NCBI GenBank assembly: GCA_040880405.1
Contig: JBBDIM010000105.1
Coordinates: forward strand, 1 to 26,548
Direction of reading: 5' to 3'
DNA length: 26,548 nucleotides
From: JBBDIM01 sp040880405
Lineage (GTDB): Bacteria > Planctomycetota > Planctomycetia > Pirellulales > Pirellulaceae
The notes beneath the pieces are model-generated. The model had not been told where the DNA came from. It did not search any database and saw only the letters and a program-made list of their open reading frames with translations. How positions within the stretch are numbered: position 1 is the stretch's first letter; every line of letters starts with the position of its first letter. Position numbers and translations under genes: made by a program. Shown here one piece after another: positions 9,013 to 16,313 of this stretch.

Positions 9013-9039
9013 CCCACGCTGTGCGCAGAGCGTGGCTAC
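9013..9039. repeat. GTAGCCACG palindromic repeat, unit 3 (inverted)
   Basis: Reads CCCACGCTGTGCGCAGAGCG then TGGCTAC. Its reverse complement starts GTAGCCACGCTCTGCG, so it is the same family as units 1 and 2 in the opposite orientation. It lies about 60 nt before the UxaA-family start. Confidence 0.8.
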
Positions 9040-9098
9040 GAAATAATATTCCATAGCGACAACCCTCCCTCTGAAAATCCCCTCAAGCGGCACCACCC

Positions 9099-10652
9099 AT
9101 GACCCAGCAAGACGTTTCCAAAATCCTGCATCTGCATCCCAAGGATAACATCGGCGTGGTGATCTCCGACTTGGCTCCCAAGGACTCGGTGGCTGTCGGA
9201 AACACGCGCGTCGTCACGCTTGATCCGATCGGCCTAGGGCACAAGGTAGCTCTCCGCGACATCCTCGAGGGACAGCCTGTCTACAAATATGGCCAAACCA
9301 TCGGCTTCGCCACGCGGGACATCGCCGCCGGCGAGCATGTCCACAGTCACAACCTCTCGATCGGCGACATCCGCAACGACTACGCCGCCGCCACGGAGAC
9401 CCCGCCCGCGCCGAGTCCGTTGGAAGGAAAAACCTTCGATGGTTACCGCCGCTCTTCCGGCAAGGCAGGCACGCGGAATTATCTAGCGGTCATCTCCACT
9501 GTCAACTGCTCGGCCAGTGTGGCCAAGTACATTGCCCAGCGGTTCACGCCGGAAATGCTGGCCGAGTACCCCAATGTCGATGGCGTGATCGCGTTTAAGC
9601 ATCAAGCGGGCTGCGGCATGCAGTACCAAGGAGACGCCCACCACACCCTGAACCGCGTGATGGCGGGAATCGCCCGGCACCCGAACATCGGCGGATTCCT
9701 GCTGGTCGGGCTGGGCTGCGAGACCGGGGCGATGGGCTACCTGCTCAAAGAACAAAACCTGATCCAGATCGACGGAGTTCCCACGGGTGACACCGGCGGG
9801 GCGGTGGTCCTCTCGATGCAGGACAGCGGCGGAACCGTCAAAACGGTGGAAGAGGGCGTTCGCCAAGTCCAGGCGATGCTCCCCAAGGTGAACGACGTAA
9901 AACGCGTCCCGATCCCGGCGAGCGAAATCGTCCTCGGTTTGGAGTGTGGCGGCAGCGACGGCAACTCCGGCATCACGGCCAACCCCGCCCTGGGGATCGC
10001 CAGCGACCTGTTGGTCGCCGCCGGCGGAACCGCCATCCTTGGCGAGACCTCCGAGATCTACGGGGCGGAACACCTGCTAACCCGCCGCTCCACCTCCCGG
10101 GCCGTGGCCCAAAAGCTAATCGACCGCATTGAGTGGTGGAAAGGCTACGTCGGGATGTTCGGTGCCGAACTCGACAACAACCCTTCCCCCGGCAACAAAG
10201 CGGGGGGCCTGACCACGATCGCAGAAAAATCGCTCGGCGCGGTCGCCAAAGCGGGCAGCACCGCGCTGGTCGATGTCTACGGCTACGCCGAACCGGTCGA
10301 AGCCAAGGGGCTGGTCGTGATGGACACCCCCGGCTACGACCCAGCCAGCGTGACCGGCATGGTGGCCGGCGGCGCAAACGTCATCGTCTTCACCACCGGC
10401 CGAGGAAGCTGCTTCGGCTGCAAACCAACCCCCTCAATAAAAATCGCCACCAACACCCCCATGTACACGCGCATGCAAGACGACATGGACCTAAACGCCG
10501 GCACCATCCTCACCGGAACCCCCCTAGAAACCGTCGGCGAGCAAATCTTCGAAGAGATTTTGGCGGTGGCGAGTGGGAAGCCTACGAAGAGCGAAACACA
10601 TGGGATGGGGGATGAGGAGTTTGTGCCTTGGTTGGTGGGGCCGATGTTGTAG
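9099..10652 (+). CDS. UxaA-family sugar-acid dehydratase (altronate dehydratase type)
   Basis: Probable cytoplasmic dehydratase acting on altronate or a related hexuronate-derived acid, giving a 2-keto-3-deoxy acid. Seen: 517 residues. An N-terminal SAF domain (about 1-95) has the histidine-rich turn EHVHSHN at 79-85. A linker follows, then the dehydratase domain opening with FDGYRRSSGKAGTRN (113-127). Conserved family positions include FKHQAGCG (167-173), GLGCETG (204-210), GLECGGSDG (280-288) and TGRGSCFGCKPTPSIK near the C-terminus. The fused full-length form resembles UxaA and GarD; the small/large split SuyAB sulfolactate sulfo-lyases are related. Galactarate dehydratase cannot be excluded, so no symbol is given. 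No Shine-Dalgarno is visible before the ATG. No other uronate genes are adjacent in the window. Confidence 0.85.
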   Translation: MTQQDVSKILHLHPKDNIGVVISDLAPKDSVAVGNTRVVTLDPIGLGHKVALRDILEGQPVYKYGQTIGFATRDIAAGEHVHSHNLSIGDIRNDYAAATETPPAPSPLEGKTFDGYRRSSGKAGTRNYLAVISTVNCSASVAKYIAQRFTPEMLAEYPNVDGVIAFKHQAGCGMQYQGDAHHTLNRVMAGIARHPNIGGFLLVGLGCETGAMGYLLKEQNLIQIDGVPTGDTGGAVVLSMQDSGGTVKTVEEGVRQVQAMLPKVNDVKRVPIPASEIVLGLECGGSDGNSGITANPALGIASDLLVAAGGTAILGETSEIYGAEHLLTRRSTSRAVAQKLIDRIEWWKGYVGMFGAELDNNPSPGNKAGGLTTIAEKSLGAVAKAGSTALVDVYGYAEPVEAKGLVVMDTPGYDPASVTGMVAGGANVIVFTTGRGSCFGCKPTPSIKIATNTPMYTRMQDDMDLNAGTILTGTPLETVGEQIFEEILAVASGKPTKSETHGMGDEEFVPWLVGPML

Positions 10653-10780
10653 GAGTTAGGTGCGATGCCTACGCGCCAGAGTAGGAATGTTTGGGCGTGA
10701 AGACCATCCACCGGCAACGCCGCCTGATCGAACCCGAGGAGGCATCCGACGACGAATTGGCCTCCTTTTCTTGCACTTCA

Positions 10781-10806
10781 CATGCCCACTCTAGCAAGTG
10801 GGCATG
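10781..10806. repeat. CATGCCCAC palindromic repeat, copy 1
   Basis: CATGCCCACT (10781-10790) and AGTGGGCATG (10797-10806) are perfect 10-bp arms with a 6-nt loop, followed by GCACACGG. A second copy with the same outer sequence but changed inner bases is at 15625-15653. No T-run follows; it is probably an extragenic palindrome and not a terminator. Confidence 0.8.
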
Positions 10807-10899
10807 GCACACGGCTAAAATTAGCAGAAGGCACCCAGGCCAGGAGAATAGCTTAATGCACGGTGGAATAGTGATTAAAATGAGGAATGGTCAGTAGCC

Positions 10900-11766
10900 A
10901 TGCCATATCCAACTGAGAAAGAAATCGCCCGTGCACTTCTTGCTTATATGTCACATCAAGGTGGCAAAGTGCGGTCGAATTCGACCTACAGACCACTTGG
11001 TAATCTGTTTGGCCTAACTGATGAAGAGCAGAACAGGAGCCGAGGAGAGCATAACGGAAAATATGACCACAAACAATCGATTTGGCATGCTCTGGTTCAG
11101 TACGGCAGAGACCGCTTAAGGCGTGATGGTTACCTAGGCCCCACGGCACTGCGTGGTGTTTGGCGATTATCGGAGCGTGGTATTCAGGCGGCTGCGAACC
11201 TAGCACCGTGGTCCGAGATGATTTCCAAACAAGACACTAGATCTACTTCGTCAGCCAAACTACCTGGGTTCATAACCTATTCGACTGAGAAGTTGGCCGA
11301 CCATCAGTTCGTGGAAGGTGCAACGCGAGAGGTCAAAGTAAATGCCTACGAACGGAATTCGAAAGCCCGAACTGCATGTCTTGAACACTACGGGTTTGAT
11401 TGTGCCGTTTGTGGATTTAATTTCATCAAATTTTACGGGGAGATCGGATCCGAATTTATCCACGTTCACCACTTGACGGACCTGGCGACGATAGCCGAGG
11501 AGTATGAAGTGGATCCCATTAAAGACCTTCGGCCGGTATGTCCCAATTGTCATGCGATGTTGCACGTCGACACGCCAGCAATGAGCATTTCCAAGTTGCA
11601 GTCGATTATCGGTGATCGTGGATGGTGTGGGGCGACTTCGCCCCATAAAACAATGCCCCAAGGAGCACCAAATTCGCCGGTTCTTTCACCAAGCGGCGAT
11701 TCCAGTCAACGCGATTCTCGCAACGCCGCTTGCCAAAAGCCTCCCACGGATCCACTGCCTTGGTAA
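10900..11766 (+). CDS. Winged-helix plus HNH endonuclease, likely restriction-type
   Basis: Predicted DNA endonuclease. Seen: 288 residues. The N-terminal part (about 1-105) resembles the Mrr N-terminal winged-helix domain: RPLGNLFGLTDEEQNRS, then a HKQSIWHALVQYGRDRLRRDG stretch and RGVWRLSERG. The C-terminal HNH domain (about 155-230) has CAVCGFNF, the EFIHVHHL histidine pair and PVCPNCHAMLH, giving four zinc cysteines and the catalytic His. The fusion is typical of stand-alone or modification-dependent restriction nucleases. The last roughly 45 residues (from GWCGATSPH) are low-complexity and may be run-on past the original end. An in-frame stop lies shortly upstream, so ATG 10900 is the only good start; the AGGA upstream is distant. 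It converges on the TIR gene with 73 nt between stops. No methyltransferase is present. Confidence 0.82.
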   Translation: MPYPTEKEIARALLAYMSHQGGKVRSNSTYRPLGNLFGLTDEEQNRSRGEHNGKYDHKQSIWHALVQYGRDRLRRDGYLGPTALRGVWRLSERGIQAAANLAPWSEMISKQDTRSTSSAKLPGFITYSTEKLADHQFVEGATREVKVNAYERNSKARTACLEHYGFDCAVCGFNFIKFYGEIGSEFIHVHHLTDLATIAEEYEVDPIKDLRPVCPNCHAMLHVDTPAMSISKLQSIIGDRGWCGATSPHKTMPQGAPNSPVLSPSGDSSQRDSRNAACQKPPTDPLPW

Positions 11767-11839
11767 TTTAGACGCCAAGGTGTCACGCCGCCGGTTGGGT
11801 GGCACTGGCAAAATTGCTCAGCCGAGTACCAGTTGAGAC

Positions 11840-12652
11840 TTATTCATTCTTCATTAGTGCATCAAATACCTGGAAACCCTTGTCTGTTAAAGCGAAGGAT
11901 TCGCCCTTCCGGCCTCTCATTTCCAATAATTGACGGCGTACAAGCGATCTTCGTGCCTCACGCCACATCGCTGTAGTGCGCGCCGTATCCTCGGGGTTCA
12001 AATTAAGCCCACCTGTGATGAAATCGTGGCCGTGGCTGGTTGTAACTTCGATTAGAAGGCCATCGTTGCTTTTTCCGATCGCTAAAAGCATCTGTCGTTC
12101 GGCGGACACGAGTTCACCGCCTGCCAATTCATTAATGAGCGTCTGGATAGAAGAATCTCTAGCCGAGTAAGATTCCTCAATATTCCGGATTCTCTTCAAG
12201 GTTTCGCCGAGTTCCCACCACTCTCGCTCAAACGCCGTGGATAAATGTGACTCCGATTCTAAATTCCCCGTTTTACGTAGACTTTCCAGAAGTTGAAACG
12301 TCTCGGACTTGTTCGCCTTTGTTTGCTGTAATCGTGCCAATGGGCCGTCGGCAAGGATGCTGTGATCGTTTTCCAGTAAATATGGACAGATCAAGGTTGC
12401 TTCGAGCTTTGCAGACACCCGACCGCACTCATAGTAGAGCCAGGGAGACCTAACGTTCTCAGGTGTTACGCAAACAATGACCGCCGACGCTTGACCAAGG
12501 AAGGCATGAAGTTCGTCGCTCCAATCCTTGCCTTTGTCGATGTCTACCTCGGACATCCAAGGGGACACAGGTATAACTTTAGGAAGCCAAGCTCGCAGTG
12601 CCTTCGCCATCAAACAACTGCGTTCCTTCGACCATCCAAGCAAAATATTCAT
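11840..12652 (-). CDS. TIR-domain protein with C-terminal winged-helix-like region
   Basis: Likely NAD-consuming or signalling TIR protein. Seen: 270 residues. The N-terminal TIR domain (about 1-140) starts MNILLGWSKERS and has PWMSEVDIDKGKDWSDEL (the BB-loop region). The strand ASAVIVCVTPENVRSPWLYYE then ends with Glu75, in the position of the catalytic glutamate of TIR NADases. The segment with FEREWWELGETLKRI closes the domain in the way seen in a widespread bacterial TIR family. The C-terminal part (about 165-270) is mostly helical and ends LVRRQLLEMRGRKGESFALT, like a winged helix. Its ATG lies 8 nt after the zinc-ribbon gene's stop, so the two are surely cotranscribed. Activity is inferred, not shown. 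It could instead be a regulator or a Thoeris-like effector, but no Thoeris partner with a recognisable SLOG or sirtuin domain is seen. Confidence 0.85.
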   Translation of the reverse strand: MNILLGWSKERSCLMAKALRAWLPKVIPVSPWMSEVDIDKGKDWSDELHAFLGQASAVIVCVTPENVRSPWLYYECGRVSAKLEATLICPYLLENDHSILADGPLARLQQTKANKSETFQLLESLRKTGNLESESHLSTAFEREWWELGETLKRIRNIEESYSARDSSIQTLINELAGGELVSAERQMLLAIGKSNDGLLIEVTTSHGHDFITGGLNLNPEDTARTTAMWREARRSLVRRQLLEMRGRKGESFALTDKGFQVFDALMKNE

Positions 12653-12660
12653 CTCGCCCC

Positions 12661-13113
12661 CTAAACCTGATGTTCACTTCCACAAATGATGCAGAAAAGC
12701 CGGTTTTCGGACTTATTCTGTTTAATCCGCTCGTTGCAGCAAGAAAACGTATAGATAGGGTACCCAAAGTCTGGTTCGGCTGGAGCTGCAGGCGAGTGGC
12801 GAATGCCATCAGGCTTAAAGCTCATCGTCATTTTTAGAAACCCGGACCCAGCAGAGCGGTTAAATTTCTGAGCCATCTTCTTGAATTTAGAATTGGTATA
12901 ATCGGTCACCATTTTCTTCTGGGCAGCGTTGATGTATTCAACCTGCTCAGGTGTCCACCAGCACTCGCGTCCCTCATGACCGCAGTAAGGGCAGAACGAA
13001 ATAGGTTCAGGGCTTCCTTCGCCAATGATAATCTTGAAGCGTCCGTTGCAGGCTGGACATTCCTGGGAAATAAAGCCATCAACATCAGTGATGAACTCAA
13101 TACTCATCTCCAT
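12661..13113 (-). CDS. Double zinc-ribbon small protein, first gene of the TIR unit
   Basis: Function unknown. Seen: 150 residues with two cysteine sets. The first is C19-x2-C22 with C41-x2-C44 (CPAC and CPYCG), the second C125/C126 with C141-x2-C144 (CIICG). They flank a charged helical centre (about 55-95). Such ribbons bind zinc and often nucleic acid or protein. The start at 13113 is fixed by GGAGGA at 13124-13119, 5 nt upstream; a longer reading from 13143 would place that site inside the gene, and a second ATG at 13107 is possible. The downstream TIR gene begins 8 nt after its stop, so the pair forms a two-gene operon. I recognise no named family. The body is less GC-rich than the flanking sulfatase and dehydratase genes, suggesting transfer. 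Confidence 0.75.
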   Translation of the reverse strand: MEMSIEFITDVDGFISQECPACNGRFKIIIGEGSPEPISFCPYCGHEGRECWWTPEQVEYINAAQKKMVTDYTNSKFKKMAQKFNRSAGSGFLKMTMSFKPDGIRHSPAAPAEPDFGYPIYTFSCCNERIKQNKSENRLFCIICGSEHQV

Positions 13114-13734
13114 ATCGGTCCTCCGAGCGGGGCCTTGCCACAAGAAAACTGCGTTAATCCCCGCGAACGACGAGGCAGATTAGTTGTTGGTTAACTATGC
13201 AATGCTTCGGTGGATTTGTCCAGATGACAAGGTTTTTAGCATCAATGTCACTAAGAAATTTGGAAATTCCGGCGGGGTGGCGCTGTCAGCCGCCCTTCGT
13301 CGGTCTGCCACTGGCATCTTGCCAGTACGTGGGTGTCCCATCCTGGGCACGTCCCGAAGCCTCGCGTGCCGAATGCCTTGGGACTCATTATGGCAAGCGG
13401 TGAAGCACGGGGCCACTCGGTTGTGGGAGAGGTTCCGGTTCGATCGGGCCGGGAAAGTCGCGCCCCGGGAGTCCACTCACGCGGCACTGGGTGAGAGGCT
13501 GGTGGCACATGGAATTTGTCATGCGTGAGAGTACCACCCGCCCGTATTACCTCCATTGCACCCGGCGCAACCGAAGTCGACGAGCCACTCCCTCGGTCGA
13601 CCGTTTCAACTCCACTGATTTCAAGGTAAGGTAAGGGGACGACAAAGCGATGGTGCCGAAGTGGGGGGACTTCCGGCGGGGTGATCGGGTATCGCTCGGT
13701 TGCCATCCGTGGTTTCGAACGGGGGAGAGGATCA
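13114..13734. other. Gene-free region with TGILPV-type repeat remains
   Basis: No convincing gene on either strand. The part nearest 13120 must hold the promoter of the zinc-ribbon/TIR unit. From about 13300 it carries an ACTGGCA palindrome followed by GTGTCCCATCCTGGGCAC-like sequence. When translated this gives the TGILPV peptide that appears in many spurious planctomycete ORFs. The remaining 13400-13700 has no structure I can name; I saw no tRNA or SRP RNA core in it. Confidence 0.55.
13310..13326. repeat. ACTGGCA palindrome (TGILPV-type repeat)
   Basis: ACTGGCA (13310-13316), TCT loop, TGCCAGT (13320-13326). A degenerate relative (CACTGGC...GCCCGGTG) lies at 26258-26277, and the half-motif GTGGCACTGGC occurs near 11800. 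It is part of a dispersed repeat family. Confidence 0.7.
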
Positions 13735-13977
13735 ATGAGCAATGACCGAGCTGACTGGCCGCCAATCGTGCGAGTGGGCCTCTATGGATTAACGTCTCGG
13801 AACTCCGCCTGGACCTGGTTTTGGGTCTCGGTCATTTTCGCGGTTGGCAGCATCGCTTACGGCTTGGTGAACCCTTTCGCCCTCTTTGGCGGTGTATTTT
13901 TGTTCGCCTCGCTCTGGTATTACCTCTCGATACGCTGGGTCGACCGGCACAGCACCTGGGACTCACCAGAAATTTGA
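13735..13977 (+). CDS. Small two-helix membrane protein
   Basis: Function unknown. Seen: 80 residues. A short polar N-terminus (MSNDRADWPPIVRVGLYGL) is followed by two hydrophobic helices (about residues 27-46 and 48-66) and a conserved-looking end SIRWVDRHSTW. The pattern matches a family of tiny inner-membrane proteins annotated only as hypothetical in several bacteria. The start at 13735 is chosen because GGGGGAGAGG lies just upstream with about 4-9 nt spacing; a longer reading from 13681 would begin with poor sequence containing that ribosome site. The gene stands alone between the repeat-rich spacer and the 3' end of the sulfatase gene on the other strand. Confidence 0.72.
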   Translation: MSNDRADWPPIVRVGLYGLTSRNSAWTWFWVSVIFAVGSIAYGLVNPFALFGGVFLFASLWYYLSIRWVDRHSTWDSPEI

Positions 13978-13995
13978 AGGGATGATTCCCAGTTG

Positions 13996-14086
13996 AATCG
14001 TCCCTTCAGGACTCCCGTCCTTTGACATTCGTTGAAACCCAGGACTTCGTCCCGGGCTGTCGTGAGACGTCCCGTTGGGACTCAGG
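13996..14086 (+). repeat. CCCAGGAC dispersed palindromic element, copy 1
   Basis: About 91 nt from AATCGTCCCTTCAGGACT to GGGACTCAGG, with a central palindrome CCCAGGACTTCGTCCCGGG at 14038-14056 (one mismatch). A second copy, inverted, is at 26354-26443 and a partial third at 26463-26521. It lies just downstream of the small membrane protein and of the sulfatase 3' end. Confidence 0.85.
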
Positions 14087-14121
14087 ATAGGCGACCGGAT
14101 ACTATGCGCCGTGTGTATGTA

Positions 14122-15498
14122 TTACTCCTTCCAAACCTCCGCAATATGCCCCTCCAAAACCCCTTTCACCTTTTCCCAAGCCTCTGGCTTCTCTTCCCGC
14201 AGGTTCTTCTTCTCGTTCGGGTCGGTGGCTAGGTCGAAGAGATATTCTTCTTGGTTGCGGTCGATGACCAGTTTCCAGTCGCCCGTGCGGACGGCCCACC
14301 ATTGGCCTCGGTTGAGTTCCGCGTGTTGGCCTAGGTGCCAGATGAGGGTTCGCTCGGGGTGGTTGTCGGCTTGGCCGTGGAGCAGGGGGGTGATGTTGAG
14401 GCCGTCGAGGGTTTCACTCTCGGTGCTTGCCCCGGCCAGGTGGCAGAGGGTGGGGAAGATGTCGAGGGCCGAGGCGACTTCGTTGCACTCGCTGCCTGGT
14501 TCGATTTTGCCGGGCCACCGCATCACGCAGGGGACGCGTAAACCGCCGTCGAACAAGGTTGCCTTGCTGCCGCGCAACGGCAGGTTGCTGCCCCCGTAGT
14601 TGGGGTCGCCGCCATGGTCGGTCATGAAGATCACCAGGGTGTTTTCCGCCTGGCCGGTTTCATCCAAGGTATCGAGCACGCGGCCGATGCCATCGTCCAT
14701 CGCCATCACCATCGCGGCGAACTGACGGCGGATGATGTCGTCGCTCTCAGGCACTCGCGCGAGGTCGTCGGGATGGGCCTGCATCAGGTTGACCGCCTCC
14801 TGCTTGCCGGGGTCCCATCCTTTACCGTAGTGCGGGGCGTTGTAGGCCAGGTGCAGGAAGAACGGCTTTTTCGCATCCTCGCCGCGCCCCTTGAGATAGT
14901 CGACCGCTTCGTCGGTGATCAGATGGGTGGCGTAGCCGACCTCGTCGACCAGCGAGCTATCGTGGTACCAATCGGGGAATTTGCCGTACCGCATGGTGAA
15001 AAAGTCGATGCACCCGGCGGTGTGGCCGATGAACTTGTCGAAGCCATGGTTGTTCGGCAGAAACTTCGCGTCGCCATGTCCCAGGTGCCACTTGCCGATC
15101 AGGGCGGTGTCGTAGCCTTGCTTTTTGAGCAGGCTGGGAAACGTCGTCTCCTGAGGGCGGATGCCGCGGTCCTTGTCTCGGTCTCCCAGGAACATCAGGG
15201 CCCCCAACAGCTTGTCTTGCGAGCGATCGGGGTTCCGCCCAGTCAACAGGCCAAACCGAGAGGGGGTGCAGATCGACGAGGCGACATACCACTGGTTGAA
15301 CTTCATCCCCTCGGCGGCGATGCGGTCGATATTGGGGGTGGGGATCTCGCTGCCGTAGCAGCCAATGTCGTGTACCCCTTGGTCGTCTGAGAAGATGATG
15401 ATCACGTTGGGAGGCTGGTCTGCGGACAGGCTGACCGGAAGCCAACAGAGAGCGACCAAAGCGAGCACAAGGCGAGCGAGCAACCGGCAATCAGGCAT
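14122..15498 (-). CDS. Secreted type I sulfatase (arylsulfatase A-like)
   Basis: Hydrolyses a sulfate ester, probably on an extracellular or periplasmic polysaccharide; the substrate cannot be read from sequence. Seen: 458 residues. A signal peptide spans about 1-26 (LVLALVALCWLPVSLSA). The metal-binding IIFSDDQG has Asp38/Asp39. The formylglycine motif C77-T-P-S-R81 (SSICTPSRFGLLTGR) is followed by GKWHLGHG and MTDHGGDPNYGG, which supply further active-site His, Lys and Asp/Asn residues. Cys77 should be converted to formylglycine by a maturase encoded elsewhere. GGAGG at 15510-15506, 7 nt before the ATG, fixes the start. Full length and intact. It differs clearly from the second sulfatase at 24506-26149 and is transcribed alone. 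Confidence 0.93.
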   Translation of the reverse strand: MPDCRLLARLVLALVALCWLPVSLSADQPPNVIIIFSDDQGVHDIGCYGSEIPTPNIDRIAAEGMKFNQWYVASSICTPSRFGLLTGRNPDRSQDKLLGALMFLGDRDKDRGIRPQETTFPSLLKKQGYDTALIGKWHLGHGDAKFLPNNHGFDKFIGHTAGCIDFFTMRYGKFPDWYHDSSLVDEVGYATHLITDEAVDYLKGRGEDAKKPFFLHLAYNAPHYGKGWDPGKQEAVNLMQAHPDDLARVPESDDIIRRQFAAMVMAMDDGIGRVLDTLDETGQAENTLVIFMTDHGGDPNYGGSNLPLRGSKATLFDGGLRVPCVMRWPGKIEPGSECNEVASALDIFPTLCHLAGASTESETLDGLNITPLLHGQADNHPERTLIWHLGQHAELNRGQWWAVRTGDWKLVIDRNQEEYLFDLATDPNEKKNLREEKPEAWEKVKGVLEGHIAEVWKE

Positions 15499-15624
15499 CG
15501 GAAAACCTCCGGGGCAGGGCAGGCGGACTAGGTGGACAACTTCCGATTGTCGTCGATGCCAATAGCCCTGTCACCCGGTTTTTTGGGTGAGGGGAGTTGC
15601 CGGTGGAAGATTCGCCCGCCAAAA

Positions 15625-15653
15625 CATGCCCACGCTTTCCGGGCGTGGGCATG
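15625..15653. repeat. CATGCCCAC palindromic repeat, copy 2
   Basis: CATGCCCACGC (15625-15635) and GCGTGGGCATG (15643-15653), 11-bp arms with a 7-nt loop, followed by GCACCCGG. It shares outer arm and flank with copy 1 at 10781-10806. Confidence 0.8.
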
Positions 15654-15686
15654 GCACCCGGACGCCGATCCACTCGAAGAATTTTT

Positions 15687-15750
15687 TTGAAACGCGGAGG
15701 CGCGGAGATCGCGGAGAGAATCCTCTGCGCTCTCTGCGCCTGCGTTTCAA
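15687..15750. repeat. Long imperfect hairpin of CGCGGAG type
   Basis: TTGAAACGC (15687-15695) pairs with GCGTTTCAA (15742-15750). Inside, GGCGCGGAGA pairs with TCTCTGCGCC with one mismatch, and a further GCGGAG/CTCTGCGC stem can extend it. This gives a 64-nt rod-like element upstream of the sulfatase and just beyond the MEKHLA gene's 3' end. It could stop transcription of that gene but lacks a clean T-run. Confidence 0.7.
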
Positions 15751-15777
15751 GTTCCTTCCTGATGGTTGTTCCCGTTT

Positions 15778-16257
15778 TTAGCCGTCCAGATACCGCCAAT
15801 CGGTGAATGTTGCCGCTTGGCCGGCGAAGTTGCCTTGGGGGTCGATTAGGTTCCAGACGATCGCGTTGTCGATCATGAATCGGCGGCCGGTGGTGGCGAT
15901 GCGGATGCCTTGGTAGTCGTCGACGTAGCCATGCTCGGTGGTCCGCCGCAGCAGTTCGGCCCGCTCGTCCCGGTGCATCGGCTCGGCGGTGTGGCGGGAT
16001 GGCGTTTTTAAGAGGGTGGGGATATCGATTTCCCAGAGGTTTAAGGCGGCGTGGTTGGCGTAGTTGAGGATTGGATCGGTGGCCGGGGTGTGCGAGACGA
16101 CAACCCTGGCGGCGCCAAACAGCGCCTCCGCTTCTTCCTCCGGCGTGGCGAGCCGAGGGATCAACTCGCGGCCCACGAAATGCCGAAACGAATCGAGCAG
16201 GAGCTGCGTGTGGTCGAGCCAGTGATGTTGGAGCCAAGGGGGGGAGTCGGTGGTCAT
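15778..16257 (-). CDS. MEKHLA-domain (PAS-like) protein
   Basis: Probably a small cytoplasmic sensor or ligand-binding protein; the ligand is unknown. Seen: 159 residues. An N-terminal helical part (LDHTQLLLDSFRHFVGREL) precedes a PAS-like core: VVVSHTPATDPILNYANHAA followed by LNLWE. Then comes EPMHRDERAELLRRTTEHGY and the C-terminal strands ATTGRRFMIDNAIVWNLIDP and GNFAGQAATFTDWRYL. Length and motif order match stand-alone bacterial MEKHLA proteins. No DNA-binding or kinase domain is attached. The ATG at 16257 is the first in frame with good family fit; no clear Shine-Dalgarno is seen. It is transcribed alone, downstream of a repeat element. Confidence 0.85.
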   Translation of the reverse strand: MTTDSPPWLQHHWLDHTQLLLDSFRHFVGRELIPRLATPEEEAEALFGAARVVVSHTPATDPILNYANHAALNLWEIDIPTLLKTPSRHTAEPMHRDERAELLRRTTEHGYVDDYQGIRIATTGRRFMIDNAIVWNLIDPQGNFAGQAATFTDWRYLDG

Positions 16258-16313
16258 GATTCAATCGTTCTAACGGGATCGCGTCAGGTCATGCCTACCG
16301 AGCCCGGGTGGCC

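Larger units (their letters stand above)
8580..9098. other. Divergent intergenic region with assembly gap and repeats
   Basis: Lies between the minus-strand LRR gene and the plus-strand UxaA-family gene. It holds a 100-N run, a 55-nt duplication flanking that run, and three GTAGCCACG-type palindromes. No gene of its own is seen. Confidence 0.8.

Noticed and set aside
8899..9039. CRISPR-like array
   Set aside because: Three similar units but one inverted, with unequal spacing and palindromic over the whole unit; no cas gene in the window.
10691..10897. 68-residue plus-strand frame before the HNH gene
   Set aside because: Crosses the CATGCCCAC palindrome, has no ribosome site and no recognisable pattern.
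13430..13460. Possible tRNA T-arm (GGTTCGATC)
   Set aside because: The bases around it do not form the 5-bp T stem, and no acceptor or anticodon arm can be drawn.
13184..13528. 114-residue plus-strand frame containing TGILPV
   Set aside because: The peptide is a translation of the ACTGGCA repeat; no ribosome site and no protein-like pattern.
14614..15390. Plus-strand 258-residue frame
   Set aside because: Antisense to the first sulfatase; no domain, and composition follows the other strand's codon bias.
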